From Artemisia argyi (Eukaryota > Streptophyta > Magnoliopsida > Asterales > Asteraceae), in NCBI GenBank assembly GCA_030686995.1, contig CM060693.1, positions 116,658,728 through 116,722,727 on the forward strand: a stretch of DNA of 64,000 nucleotides, written 5' to 3'. The notes under the pieces were generated by a model, which searched no databases, was not told where the DNA came from, and was given only the letters and a program-made list of their open reading frames with translations. Each line of letters starts with the position of its first letter. Within the stretch, counting starts at the first letter, position 1. The translations under genes were made by a program, and so were the position numbers. Of this stretch, positions 12,630 through 23,600 are shown in pieces.

Positions 12630-13487
12630 GATGAAAGGTTTGATGAAAATTTTGATTTTGATGGTGGGATTTTATTGTTGTACTGGTAGAAGATGAAAGG
12701 TAAGTGTGAATTGGGATAAGGATTGATTATGAGAAAAATGACTTTTGACTGACTATAAAAGATATGGATAAGTAATTGAAGAGGCGGTCAAAAAGATCTT
12801 TTATTATAATAACTATATCCTTAATTCGAGGAAAACTTGATTAATTCACAAAAATACCCTTTTAAAAACAACGGCTATATTTTAACCTGACAGACTCAAC
12901 GGCTATGTAGCAGTACCATTTTACTCTACCAGTACTAAAATTTGAACTACCAGTACCTTGTTTTGAAATAAAGCTTGGCAGTCCCTTTGAAATTTTAGAA
13001 AATATCCCTTATAGTTTTTAGCAAACTATCAGCTATCAACGGATTTGAAAAGTCTTTACCAAGAGCCGTTTGCTTTGGACTAGCCAGTTCGTTTAAGATT
13101 TTGAAACTAGGTGAACTGATTACCTTATAGTTTTTAACAAACTATCAGCTATCAACGGATTTGAGAAGTCTTTACCAAGAGCCGTTTGCTTTGGACTAGC
13201 CAGTTCTTAAAGTTTTTGAAAAACTTGGTGAACTGATTACCATTTCCATATCCTGATTGTGTTAGCAAGCTTGAGTAACCTGAAATGGTTAGTTGTAAAC
13301 CAAAAGAAACAGAGTGCAAAGCACTTGTTTTATAGCATTGTTAACATTTAAACATCAAGATGAGCAAAAACAGAGCAAACTTTGAACTAACAGTACCAAT
13401 TATGTACTGACAGTACCTTATGACTAACTAGCAGTACCAAGTTTAGAAGCCAGAACTTGTTTATTTATATACAAAAACACATGTTTT
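12630..13487. other. Copia-1 spacer between pol and the third ORF
   Basis: No coding potential. It holds several CAGTACC words (12911, 12949 and 13387-13430) and the duplicated 116-bp unit at 13009-13240. It may carry the promoter or splice acceptor for the downstream ORF, but nothing in the sequence proves this. Confidence 0.6.
13009..13240. repeat. Two 116-bp tandem repeats
   Basis: Copies 13009-13124 and 13125-13240 share TTATAGTTTTTA, CAAACTATCAGCTATCAACGG, TCTTTACCAAGAGCCGTTTG and GGACTAGCCAGTTC with few differences. Each unit contains ACGG and AGCCGT near its centre, able to form a small stem. Diverged relatives occur at 6615-7060. Confidence 0.88.
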
Positions 13488-15336
13488 TCAAAGATTTATC
13501 ATACCAATACCTGCTACCAGGTATTTAAACCTACCTAAATCAAAAGCTTTGGTGAGAAGGTCTGCAAAATTATTTTCAGAATCAATTTTGACAACTTGGA
13601 TTAATCCTTTCTCATTGCAGTCTCTTATGAAATGGTGTCTAATTTCAATGTGTTTTGTTTTTGAATGTTGAACTGGATTTTTAATGATACAAATAGTACT
13701 GCTGTTGTCAATGTAAATAATGGTGTTAAGAAAATTGTACCCATAGTCAAGCAATTGATTCTGGATCCAAAGAACTTGTCCACAACAACTTGCACTTGCA
13801 ACATATTCTGCTTCAGTTGTAGAATTTGCCACCATTGTTTGCTTCTTGCATTGCCATGATATGAGTCTGCAGCCAAGGAATTGACATCCACCAATTGTGG
13901 ATTTTCTGTCTAGGGTTGCACCAGCATAGTTACTATCTGAATAAGCTACCAAATCAAAAGAGGATTCCCTTGGATACCATAGACCCAACTTTGGCTGGCC
14001 CTTGAGGTATCTGAAGATTCTTTTGACTGCTGTGAGATGAGAAACTTTTGGATTGACTTGAAACCTTGCATATACACATACTGAGAACATGATATCTGGT
14101 CTTGATGATGTAAGATACATTAGAGACCCAATCATTGATCTGTAGTTGTGCACATCAACATCTTCACCTTCAGCATCTTTGAGTAACCCCTTTTCTGGAT
14201 CCATTGGAGTACTTGCAACCTTTGAATCTGCAAACCCAAATTTCCTTAGGATCTCTGCTACATACTTATCTTGGCTGATAAATATGCCTTCTTTTGATTG
14301 TTTCACTTGGAGACCCAGAAAGAAAGTAAGTTCCCCCATGGAACTCATTTCAAACTTACTATGCATAAGTTTTTCAAACTCTACACACAGTTCGTGATTT
14401 GTGGATCCAAAGATAATGTCATCAACATAAATCTGCACCAGCAAGATATCTTTCTTGGTTCTTTTGATGAACAAAGTTGGATCAATCTTGCCTCTTTGAA
14501 ATCCATTTTCCAATAAATAGAAAGCCAATGTTTCATACCATGCCCTGGGAGCTTGGTGTAGACCATAAAGAGTTTTGGTAACCTTGTACACCTTGTCTGG
14601 ATACTCTGCATCAATGAAGCCTGGAGGTTGAGAAACATACACCTCTTCTTTAATAGTACCATATAAAAAGGCACTTTTGACATCCATTTGGTAGACAGTG
14701 AAGCCTATGAAAGAAGCATAGGCCAAGAATAGCCTAATTGCTTCAATTCTTGCAACTGGAGCAAAAACTTCTTCATAGTCCACTCCTTCTTTTTGAGTAT
14801 ACCCTTGGGCCACCAATCTGGATTTGTTTTTTTATCACTATTCCCCTTTCATCTTTCTTATTTCTGAAAACCCATTTGGTTCCAATTGCCCTGTAACCTT
14901 TGGGCAAATCAACCAGTACCCAAACCTTCTGCAGTTTGAATTGAAGTAGCTCTTCTTGCATTGCTTCAACCCATCTTGAGTCATCTAAGGCTTTTGTAAT
15001 GTTTTTGGGTTCTACTTGAGAGAGAAAGCATGAAAACAGGCATATATGGGCAACTTCATGGTTCTTTTCTTCATACACAGCTAGGACAAACCCATCTTTG
15101 TCTGAAGATAAGACTTGAGTTCTTGTTTTAACACCAGAATCAATGCTGCCAATCACATTTTCAATGGAGTGATCTTTGAGAATTCTTGGGTTGTGTGTTG
15201 TAGGAACATCATAGGAAATTGGAAGGTTTCCAATCCCTGTATCTTCTAGTAAGGAATCATCTGATAGAACATTTAATGGTTCAGCAGGACCAATTTGTGA
15301 AGTGGCAGTACCATCTGTTGAACTGGCAGTACCATC
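13488..15336 (-). pseudogene. Copia-1 reverse transcriptase and RNase H
   Basis: The main open frame (14816-13488, 442 codons) shows the Copia RT blocks [43 protein letters not shown] and the catalytic YVDD (14417-14428). RNase H follows with [15 protein letters not shown] and [11 protein letters not shown]. The RT N-terminal part (EEKNHEVAHICLFSCF, RWVEAMQEELLQ, GTKWVFRNKKDERG) lies upstream at 15156-14817 in another frame: a one-base gain in an A-run near 14826-14832 breaks the join. An in-frame TAA at 15337-15339 separates it from integrase. The enzyme would synthesise element cDNA in cytoplasmic particles; this copy cannot make it intact. Confidence 0.93.
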
Positions 15337-15339
15337 TTA

Positions 15340-17025
15340 TGAATTGGCAGTACCATTTTTATTTTCAGAATTTTCTTGATTCCCTTGATCTTGAGTTCCA
15401 TGATCATCTTCAACACCTTCATTTGTAGTATTTGAAGGCTCTCCAAGACTTGAAGATGAATCCAATCCTGTCCAAATTGGCATCAAGATGTAATCTTGAT
15501 CTTCAGATGTTTCAACATTGTCTTCATGACCTGCATTATCATTAGTATTTGTACCTGTGACATGCACATAATTCATAGATTCTGAAAGCTTATCAATGTC
15601 AAAACACCAATCTGGTCCAATGCCTGCAACATTTGGTAGTTTCTCTTGAAACTCTATGTGCAGGTTTTCTTCCACTAGCCTAGTGCATTTATTGTACACC
15701 CTATAGGACTTACTTTGCAAAGAATACCCTATCATGTAGCCTTCATCAGCTTTTCCTTCAAACTTTCCTAGATGATCTTTGGTATTGAGAATAGTGACAT
15801 GAAATCCAAAAGGTCTCATAAAACTTAGAGATGGTGTTCTACCAAACAAAAGTTCATAAGGAGTCTTTCTATGAGGTTTAATCACAAGAACCCTATTCTG
15901 TACATAACAAACAGTACCTACTGCTTCAGCCCAAAATGAAACAGGCAACTTAGAATCTACTAGCATTGTTCTAGCAGCCTCTATAAGTGTTCTATTTTTC
16001 CTTTCTGCTACTCCATTTTGCTGTGGGGTTCTAGCTACACTATATTATCTTTTTATTCCTTTTTCTTTGCAAAAGTCATCCATAACTCTATTCTTAAATT
16101 CTGTCCCATTGTCACATCTAATTACTTTTACTTTCTTATCAATTTGGTTTTCTATCCCTGTAATGTAGGACTTAAGGATCTCACTTGTTTCATCCTTAGT
16201 TTTTAAAAAGAAAACCCAAGAGAATCTACTGTAATCATCAGTAACTACAAGACAATATCTTTTACCATTCAAGCTATTCACAGAAGTAGGACCAAAGAGG
16301 TCCATATGAAGCATGTATAAAGCTTGAGAAATTGAGTTATGGGTCTTGGGCTTACAAGAAGCTCTATGTTGTTTGCCTTTTAGACAATCAACACAGGTTT
16401 GGTCATTTTGAAAAATCTTTTTGGGTAAACATCTAACCAAATCATATTTTGCAATTGTATTGATTGTTTTAAAGTTTACATGACCAAGTCTTCTATGCCA
16501 AAGCATAGATTCATCCAATGAGGCTTTTGCTACTAGACAGGTTAAACTCTCTTTAGGAACAATGTTCTTTAAATCAACAATGTACATATTGTTCTTTCTA
16601 GGGATTTTAAGAAGAATCTGACTTTCATCAGGAATTTTAAAATCAGGAGAAAGTACAATGCATTCAGTGTCAGTAAAAAGAACTTTGTTCTTTGTGTCAC
16701 ACATTTGTGAGACACTTAAGAGATTAAACTGTAGTTCTTTCACAAAGTACACATTTTCAAAATCTAATTTACTGGTTTTAATTGTACCTTTACCAGTAAT
16801 CTTTCCTTTGATTCCTCCCCCAAAGGTAACATATCCTCCATCAAATGATTTGAAGTCTGTGAGGTAAGACATGTTGCCTGTCATGTGCCTTGAACATCCA
16901 CTATCTACATATCCTTGATCTGCAATATCATTTGAATGTTCCTGCACATGTATACACATATTAGTTTCCTTGGAGTACCCAAGCCATGACTGACTTGGGT
17001 TTGCCTCGTGCATCAATGTAATCAA
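15340..17025 (-). pseudogene. Copia-1 protease and integrase
   Basis: In one frame: the aspartic protease motif YVDSGCSRHMTG, the GAG-pre-integrase zinc module (WHRRLGHVN and CVDCLKGKQ), and the integrase core with D (HMDLFGPTSV), D (IRCDNGTEF) and E (PQQNGVAERK). The C-terminal linker follows, rich in Gly, Asn and Asp. A TAA at 16045-16047 lies between the second and third catalytic residues. A one-base shift near 16975-16985 disconnects the frame from gag. The protease would cut the polyprotein and the integrase would insert cDNA into the genome. The family order PR-IN-RT is typical Copia. Confidence 0.92.
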
Positions 17026-17926
17026 ACCTTTTTAGGACTGTTGATGCACCATTTGGTTGGAGTGGTCTCCAAATCCAACATGCTGAGGACTTAACAGCAT
17101 TTTCATTTTTGGTACATTTTGTGGTTTTTGGTGTAACAGTACCAAATTTGGCAGTACCAATTGGTCTACCATTTGGTCTAGCAGGACCGTATGGTCTAGC
17201 AGGACCTTTTTGTTTTGGTCTCCAGTTATGAGTTTTATCCACAAAATTTCTTTCAATGTGACTTTTCACAACTTTTGGTGCATGTTTGAAAGTATTTCTT
17301 GCACCCTTAGTAGTGAATTTTGGGTAAACAGGCTCATTTGTTCTAACAGTATGTTTAACTTTTGGTGTGTTAGATTTCACAGAACCTTTTCTGGGGTTTG
17401 TTTTACTTGTTTTAGACCTTGATGTACTCCCAGAAACCCAATTGTTACAATAAGCATGAGTATGATTAAAACTACCACAGTAATAGCATGCCTTATTGTA
17501 CAAAACAAAGTTATCACCAAGTTGATGTGACTTAAGATTGTTCCAATTTCTCTGACTACCTCTGGGTTTGCTATTACATTTAGCACAACATTCAACTGTT
17601 TTTAGAACAACTTTAGTCTTTGTGATACTTTCTACACTTTTAGGACTGCTTGGCCCTACTTTGTTTCCTTTCTTAGAAACAATCTCTTTTCCACTGTCAT
17701 CAGATGTACAACCTTCAATAGATGTAACATCTGAGCTCTTATCAGTGAGCACCTTTTCTTTGGAGAGAGAAGTATTACTTGTATTCTCAAAAGGTTCACT
17801 ATTTTCTACAGGTTTTACTTTTTCTAGTGGTTTATTTGTGAGTTCATGTAAACCTGATTCAGCAAGATCTAAACCTGGGGGGACAAGGAATTCCTCTGTA
17901 AGGAGGTGGACATGTTTTGTATCCAA
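16961..17926 (-). pseudogene. Copia-1 gag C-terminal part with second zinc knuckle
   Basis: Encodes the basic, Lys/Asn/Pro-rich end of gag with a second CX2CX4HX4C knuckle (CYYCGSFNHTHAYC), several GPARP-type repeats and a Trp-rich end just before protease. It is cut off from the main gag frame by a one-base G insertion near 17880 (six G here, five in the copy near 7412) and by a T insertion near 18135. The product would bind element RNA. Confidence 0.85.
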
Positions 17927-18129
17927 TCCCAGATTTGATTTTCTTGTTCATTTGATTTTCAACTATACTTTTAGTACATGCAGAAGCATTTTCTAATGTT
18001 GTAACAGTTAGTTGAATATTATCTTTTGCTTGTTTCACTTTAGCAAACTCAGTTCTTAACAGATTTATTTCAGCATCTTTAAGAAATATGTCTCTATTAA
18101 GAATAGCTTTTGTGTCAGAAAAGGTGAGT

Positions 18130-19578
18130 TCATTTTTCTCTAAAGTGAATTATCTGTTTTTCAAGTTTGGACATACCACACTTATGATTAACTAGATCTT
18201 GATAGGTTTTTCTTTGTTCTTCTTTCAGTTCATCATAAAGTTTTCTTAAGATTTCTAGTTCTTTAAAAACTTCACAAGTAGCAGAACATTTAGTAATTTG
18301 TACCTCAGGATTGGAGAGAGCCATTAAAGCCATTTCATTTGAGGATGACTCTTCTTCACCCATGAAGCTCCAATCAAAACCCAGCCCATCAATAGCTACC
18401 ATAGCTTTTGTTTCAGTGATGTCCACTTCTTTGCTCTTGTTCTCATTGTTTCCCATGTTCTTGTTCTCAAAACCTCTTCCCTTATCACCCTGCTTCTTTG
18501 GTCTTCTACATTCCCTTGAGTAGTGACCCTTCATGTGGCAGTTGTAACACTCCACTTTAGACTTGTCATACCCAGCAGGTTCATTGCCATTGATGACAAT
18601 CTTCTTTCCAGTCCTCATCAAATATTTCTTAGCCCTCATGCTAAGAAGTGAAAGCTGCCATTTTATGTCCATTTCTTCAAGATCATCATCACTGATCTCT
18701 TGAAGATCTTCAAAGGTCAATGTGGAACCATTGTGTTGTGATGTTAGAAAAGCACAACCAACTGTTTCATCTAAAATGGTTTTGGTACTGCTGGAAGTAC
18801 TGGCAGTACCAAAATTTGTGTTGGCAGTACCTTCTTCTCTACCATCTTCTTCACCAACTTTCTTGGAAGGACCATGAGATGACATAAATGCCATATTTCC
18901 TGAGCTTGAGCTAGTAGACTTCTTTAGTTCATGCTCTACTATTTTAAAGTTGCTGTAAAGATCATTGAGACTCATGGAATCAATATCTGGTTTGTTTTTC
19001 CAGACAATGACATGCATGGCCCATTCAGAGGGTGGACTTCTAAGAAATTTGGAGTTCAAGTCTTCTTGAGATATTATCACTTCATGAATGGCTAACTGAC
19101 TAGAAAGCTTTTGTAGTCTATTGAACATGCTGTCCAAAGACTCATTTGGTGTGGCTGAAAAGTTTTCAAACTGTTGTTTTAAAAGTGTTTTCTGGGTTTT
19201 CTTAGTAGCATCATTACCACCAAATCTAGCCACAATAGCTTGAAAAAGGGTTTTAGCACACTTGTATTTGTTAAAGACTAGAAGCTGGTCATTTGGAATA
19301 GACATGAGAAGCATATTCCTGGCTTTAAGATCATTTCTCTTTTGAATTCTTTCTTCAGCGGTTATTGGGTTTACTTGCACAGTTGTGACAAGTGCATCAT
19401 TTACTGTGGAGGTGGTGGTTGCTGGCTTAAATGAGTTTCCTTCTTCAATAATCTCCCAAAGTGCATAGTCTTGCACTTGGAAGTATTGTTCAACCCTCAG
19501 TCTCCACATTTCAAACTCATTCTGTTTGAGTAATGGAAATTTTGCAGTCACATTGGTTTGAATGTGCTCAACATCCAT
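18130..19578 (-). pseudogene. Copia-1 gag, N-terminal part
   Basis: 482 codons starting MDVEHIQTNV, 52 bp from the PBS. Retrotransposon gag domain at residues about 20-210 (EMWRLRVEQYFQV, RLQKLSSQLAIHE, LRSPPSEWAMHVIVW), the knuckle CYNCHMKGHYSREC near residue 345, then an acidic stretch and a coiled coil. The frame ends early at 18130 because of an extra T in a T-run near 18132-18136. The second copy at 7108-9108 keeps the longer frame. Gag forms the virus-like particle and packages RNA. Confidence 0.93.
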
Positions 19579-19611
19579 TTTTGCTTTGTTCTTTTATGTC
19601 GTAAATATCAG

Positions 19612-19629
19612 CCTGTCTCTGATACCACT
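19612..19629 (-). other. Primer binding site of Copia-1
   Basis: The minus strand reads AGTGGTATCAGAGACAGG next to the LTR end, complementary to initiator Met tRNA; it is identical to the copy at 9145-9159. Confidence 0.9.
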
Positions 19630-20341
19630 TGTGGGAAGGGATTCGTTTAAACACTTGGGATGTTAATCTTAGTAATGTGTTTGGGATATTTATGAATGGA
19701 TGTGATTTAGCATGCGGAATCTACTAAAACACACTAAAGGAACAAAGGTGGTGAGTAAGTAAAAGAGAATGAGCACAACAAGAATAACACAAAACGATTC
19801 AATATTATTGATGAAATAATACGGGTGATCTAAACTATCACCAGGATTACAAGTGTAACCTTGAATCTTTGATACGTGAAAAGGTTAAAGATGGAAGTTA
19901 TGCATGGGAAAGCTATGAAAGCTGTAAGAAAAGATATGTCTGAGATCTGTCTAAGAAGGTGTCTTAAGGGTTCCTTTTATAGCATAAGGAGCCCTTATTA
20001 CAAGTGGTCAAGTTGCTTAATATAATATAATAGAGGCTTATCTTATCCTAATATTACACCTCTCAAGGTAAAACACTCCATTATATCTACTGAGTCTTCT
20101 GTACTACTTCTACTAAACGTATAACTTTGTACAAAGACTAATAATACAAGTAAATATCTCTAATTAAAATATAGCAACTTGTCGTGAAAACTGGCAGGAC
20201 CTTCTTTAACTAGCAGTACCTTCTTACCCAGAAGGTACTGTTAGTATATCTTCAACATCAGCAGAAATGAGAAGGCAGGCTTAACTATCACTAGCAGGCT
20301 CTTCTGGCAGACTCTTTACTCTGTGCTTTTTATTCCCAACA
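19630..20341 (-). mobile_element. Copia-1 5' LTR
   Basis: 712 bp with TG...CA ends. It differs from 9160-9871 at five positions seen by eye (near the left end, two in the middle, one near 20138 and one near the right end). It should contain promoter and polyadenylation signals for the minus-strand transcript. Its right end interrupts the LARD-1 ORF. Confidence 0.93.
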
Positions 20342-22097
20342 CATTTGAAGCACGTGAAAGTTCCACACTGATGAGATACGTACCCGGCTCAAGATAGTGG
20401 TAAATGAAAATGCCAGGATCAAAGATGGTATCTTCATTCCCGAAGGAGTGAAGAAGAGAAGAAGTCACCTTGTAGGTGAAGAAAAGGAAGAAAACCATTA
20501 TGAAAATCATGATAAGATTTTCTTCCTCGAGATCAGGCTCATTTGCCTGAATTTGGATTTCAAGGGTTAAGCTCGTAAACATCCCGGGAGGGAGGGTGGG
20601 AATTTGCAAATCCTCATGATTGAGAACATCTCCCCCCGGGTTATCATACTCCGGAGGAGTCATGATATGATGAGTGAGTTCACCGGAGAACTCCTCATGA
20701 AGAGAATTATTCACAAGATGTGAATCTGTGAATTCATGTTCCGGAATAGACTCATCACAATCCTCATTCTGAATATCAGAGAATGGATTATCAGAAATCA
20801 AAGTGAATTCAGATTCGAATTCAAATAGAGGATTGGTGAGAGTAGTATTGAATGCTTCGGGAACAAAATGATTATCATTCTCTATTGGACTGTTGGGATA
20901 AGAACTGAGTGGTGGATCATGATATAGGAAACTTTCAATTTCTCCCATATCGGCTTCGAAATCGAGGAGACCATCATCACTTTCCAATGAAAGTGGATTG
21001 ATGTGAGTAAGTTCATCGGCGAATTCCTCAAGAAGAGGATCAGCATCAGACTGTGGGAGTGATGCCTCAATATACTCAATGTCTCCATGAGATGTACAAT
21101 CATCATTAAAATCTGAGAAAGTCTCAAAATGATCGTTTGAACACTCAAGAGGGGAAGGAAGATCACACATATGCTCAAGAATTCCCTGTGACTCTCCTGG
21201 GATTGGGACAAGGTTCTCAACACTAGACTTTATTAATTCGTCCGATTCCTTATCAGGAACAATGCTAAGATGCTCATCCCCCATGTTCAAAGAGTGAGTG
21301 GGAACCTCGAGTGTGATAGCAGTTGTTTGGGATGGAATCTCAACTGCTGGGATATCAACTGATGAACTTGATGAAGTTTTATAAAATTGAAGAATATCAA
21401 GTGTATCTTCATCATCACTGTCATCAGGGATAAAACGGAACTGAGAGCTAGATCTGGCTGCTTTTTCTTTTGCAATTGATTCCCTAATAGATTTTTCATA
21501 GGCATCTTGGGAATTTATTCTAGCAGCCTGCTCTTCAGCTAGCAATTCTTCCATGGATTTTTGATGAGTGTCTTTTTGGGCAAAGTCTTTAACTAAACCC
21601 TTAAGCTCATCAAGTATTTCCAGTACATTTTGAATTTCTGGAAGAATTGCTTGATTCATATGGTACTGTGGAAGTTGGTCATAATAAGGTGTGTCAAAAT
21701 TGTCACAAGGGTATGGATTCCCCGTTTGACAATCTGAGCTGAAGTGTGGACCTCTACAGTAATCGCAACAGTAAAACCGTTGAGTCTGGATTGGTGAATC
21801 GTATGGATATTGGTCATAACCAAAATTCTGAGAATCACCGGAAAACTGTTCATAGACAAACGTGTTTCCGGATTGACACTCAAATCCTTGGTGAGGACCT
21901 CCACAAAACTCACACAGATATGTCAGTATCTCATGATGTGGTGGCTGGTAGGATGAATCGGATGTGTCATGGTAAGGATAGGGAGCTTGGTTATAGACAG
22001 ACCCATCTCCTGACTCTACCATGCGACAACCGGGACAATTCCTACCATTATGAGGACCACCACACCATTGGCAACCGCAATGGTGTGGATACGACAT
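20342..22097 (-). CDS. LARD-1 gag-like protein with three CX2CX3HX4C knuckles (3' end lost)
   Basis: 585 codons open from ATG 22097 to the Copia-1 insertion; the last residues of the longer ORF (to 20316) come from the LTR. Three knuckles lie at residues 9-21 (CQWCGGPHNGRNC), 62-74 (CEFCGGPHQGFEC) and 111-123 (CDYCRGPHFSSDC), each one residue shorter than a classic CCHC knuckle. A Glu/Lys-rich helical part follows (about 150-215), then a long acidic, Ser/Pro-rich region and a hydrophobic segment at 528-542 (LIMIFIMVFFLFFTY) before HSFGNEDTIFDPGI. I recognise related hypothetical proteins from Asteraceae but know no function. The knuckles suggest nucleic-acid binding. No protease, RT or integrase is present in the element, so it would need enzymes from another family (TR-GAG/LARD-like). 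The hydrophobic segment is odd for gag. Confidence 0.75.
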
Positions 22098-22361
22098 ATG
22101 AAAGAATCAAAGGTTTACAGAGGGTAAGGAATGAAGAATCAAAGATGTGAGAGGGTAAAGGTGAATATTTTTGGGTTTTTGGATAAACATTTTGTACAAA
22201 TAAGAAAGAAAATGTTTTTGTGTTCGTTGAAAAATGGTTTTAAAATGTTTTCGTGAACTATTTTGTGTAAATAAGAAGATAATATGAACACCGGTGGATA
22301 AATATACAATGGGTGTATATCCCGATTCACCAATCTTCAAATACGTTGATACGCACACAAC
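22098..22361 (-). other. LARD-1 5' leader
   Basis: AT-rich untranslated stretch between the PBS and the gag-like ORF. No further gene seen. Confidence 0.6.
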
Positions 22362-22385
22362 CTCCCCGGCAGCGGTGCCAAAATT
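22362..22385 (-). other. Primer binding site of LARD-1, tRNA-Asp-like
   Basis: On the minus strand TTTTGGCACCGCTGCCGGGG lies just inside the LTR end (GGAGCCAATCA). It is close to the TGGCGCCGTTGCCGGGG type used by Athila/Tat/Ogre-related elements, so these may be the helper lineage. Confidence 0.8.
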
Positions 22386-22865
22386 TGATTGGCTCCAAAC
22401 GGCCAACCTAAATTGACCAAAGGATGGTCAACAAGGTCAAACTGCCTAGAGTCAATGCTCCGCGGAATATAGGGTTTCCCCGGGTGGTTATGTCCCGACG
22501 AGGTGTGGATTGTTTTCAAACGGGTTTGTGATCGGGTGAATTTGGACAAAAAAGGGTTTGAGATTGATTTAACTAAGGTATCTACAAGGAAATAGCTTAA
22601 ATAAGCTATATGAACAAGACTGTGAAATCAGAAAAACCAGAAACGTTTTAAAATCTAAAAACGCGTACGTTCAATTTAAATTTACGCGAACGTACAAAAT
22701 AAAAAGTGAAATCTGAAATTTGAAAACCCTCGGGGGGGGGGGGGGGGGGTGAAAATGACTTTTTTACAAACTTAAGGTTAAAAGAAAAATTTTAGAAAAA
22801 GAAAACTAATTTTTACACTAATTAATTATTTAATATTAATTAAATACTATTTATTACTAATTATA
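22386..22865 (-). mobile_element. LARD-1 5' LTR, truncated
   Basis: The first 480 bp correspond to 2542-3011 with about 3.6% differences, including an expanded G-run (about 18 G at 22733-22750 against 6). The match stops after TTATTACTAATTATA, so about 3.5 kb of LTR and the outer duplication are missing. Confidence 0.88.
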
Positions 22866-22970
22866 GGCAAAGAAATCTGACACAGGAGCGTATGCCGCCC
22901 CCCTTAATTGTGTGCCGACCCCCTTAAAATTAAGGGGGCCGCCCACAGTAACGGCCAGTTTTCTTTGTCT
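22866..22970. repeat. Short GC-rich foldback at the LTR breakpoint
   Basis: Outer arms GGCAAAGAAA and TTTCTTTGTC are nearly complementary, and an inner pair (CCCCCTTAA with TTAAGGGGG) forms a strong hairpin. It starts exactly where LARD-1 homology ends, so it may be a MITE end or part of the following DNA transposon. Confidence 0.5.
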
Positions 22971-23417
22971 TTTCTGGGGAAAGTTTATTTGATGAAAATT
23001 TAACTGAATTTGGTTAAAAATTTGAATTCATATATTTATTATGAAATAAACATTTTCCTTTAATTACCAAAAGTGTTTTTCTTAAATATATAAAATATTT
23101 ATACCATTTTATATAATTTGTAATTAGTAAATAAACCTTCCTTTGATTATAAAATGTATTAGGCACTTGTTTATTGATACCTTAAGTGAATTAGTTGGAT
23201 ATAATGATATTTTGTCACTAAATACTTATTTACGTAATGATTTTACGTTTAATGATTTTATATTTTGTGATCGCCAAAACATAGGGATATCGAAAAATTT
23301 TAATAACGTTTTTACGCATTATTTATATCAACATGTTTCCTTTGGTTTGTAGTGCATCTTTCGACCCAAGTACGTTGTAAATTTCACTGTGGACTTACGT
23401 ACAATTAATTAAATGCA
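22971..23417. other. AT-rich stretch without recognised genes
   Basis: Nothing recognisable. It could be the body of the same DNA transposon whose transposase fragment follows. Confidence 0.4.
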
Positions 23418-23600
23418 CTATCTATTTAAAAATTTGAATCTCATACGATACCTTCGTTCAAAATTCCTCTCCAAATATTTAGGTGGGTTGTTTTCATCGC
23501 CAAAATAATCGTCTAAAAGTCGTTGTTTCGCAACCTCTCTTTCACGTAGTATGAGTGTTCTTGTTTGAGATCTTGAACTCTCGGCTTCTTGATTATTCAA
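23418..23600 (-). pseudogene. N-terminal fragment of a PIF/Harbinger-like transposase
   Basis: A 60-residue minus-strand frame contains RTLILREREVAKQRLLDDYF, a gap, then ERNFERRYRMRFKFLNR. The pattern of a charged helix, then DYF, then xxFERRYRM followed by a hydrophobic stretch, matches the region just before the DDE domain of plant HARBI1/ALP1-like transposases. The DDE core is absent. Family assignment is from remembered motif similarity. Confidence 0.6.

Larger units (their letters stand above)
9160..20341 (-). mobile_element. Copia-1: full-length Ty1/Copia retrotransposon with a third ORF
   Basis: An 11.2-kb minus-strand element, in order: 5' LTR (19630-20341), PBS, gag, protease, integrase, RT-RNase H, a spacer, a large extra ORF, PPT and 3' LTR (9160-9871). 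The integrase-before-RT order identifies Copia. LTR identity near 99.3% means a recent insertion. The extra ORF between pol and the 3' LTR recalls SIRE/Maximus-type elements, but the lineage is not settled. The right flank (CATTT, 20342-20346) has no matching duplication on the left because the left side runs into the duplicated gag. Confidence 0.9.

Noticed and set aside
7154..18523. Plus-strand ORFs opposite Copia-1 gag and pol (for example 7154-7432, 17568-17996, 18311-18523)
   Set aside because: They are shadows of the minus-strand coding regions.
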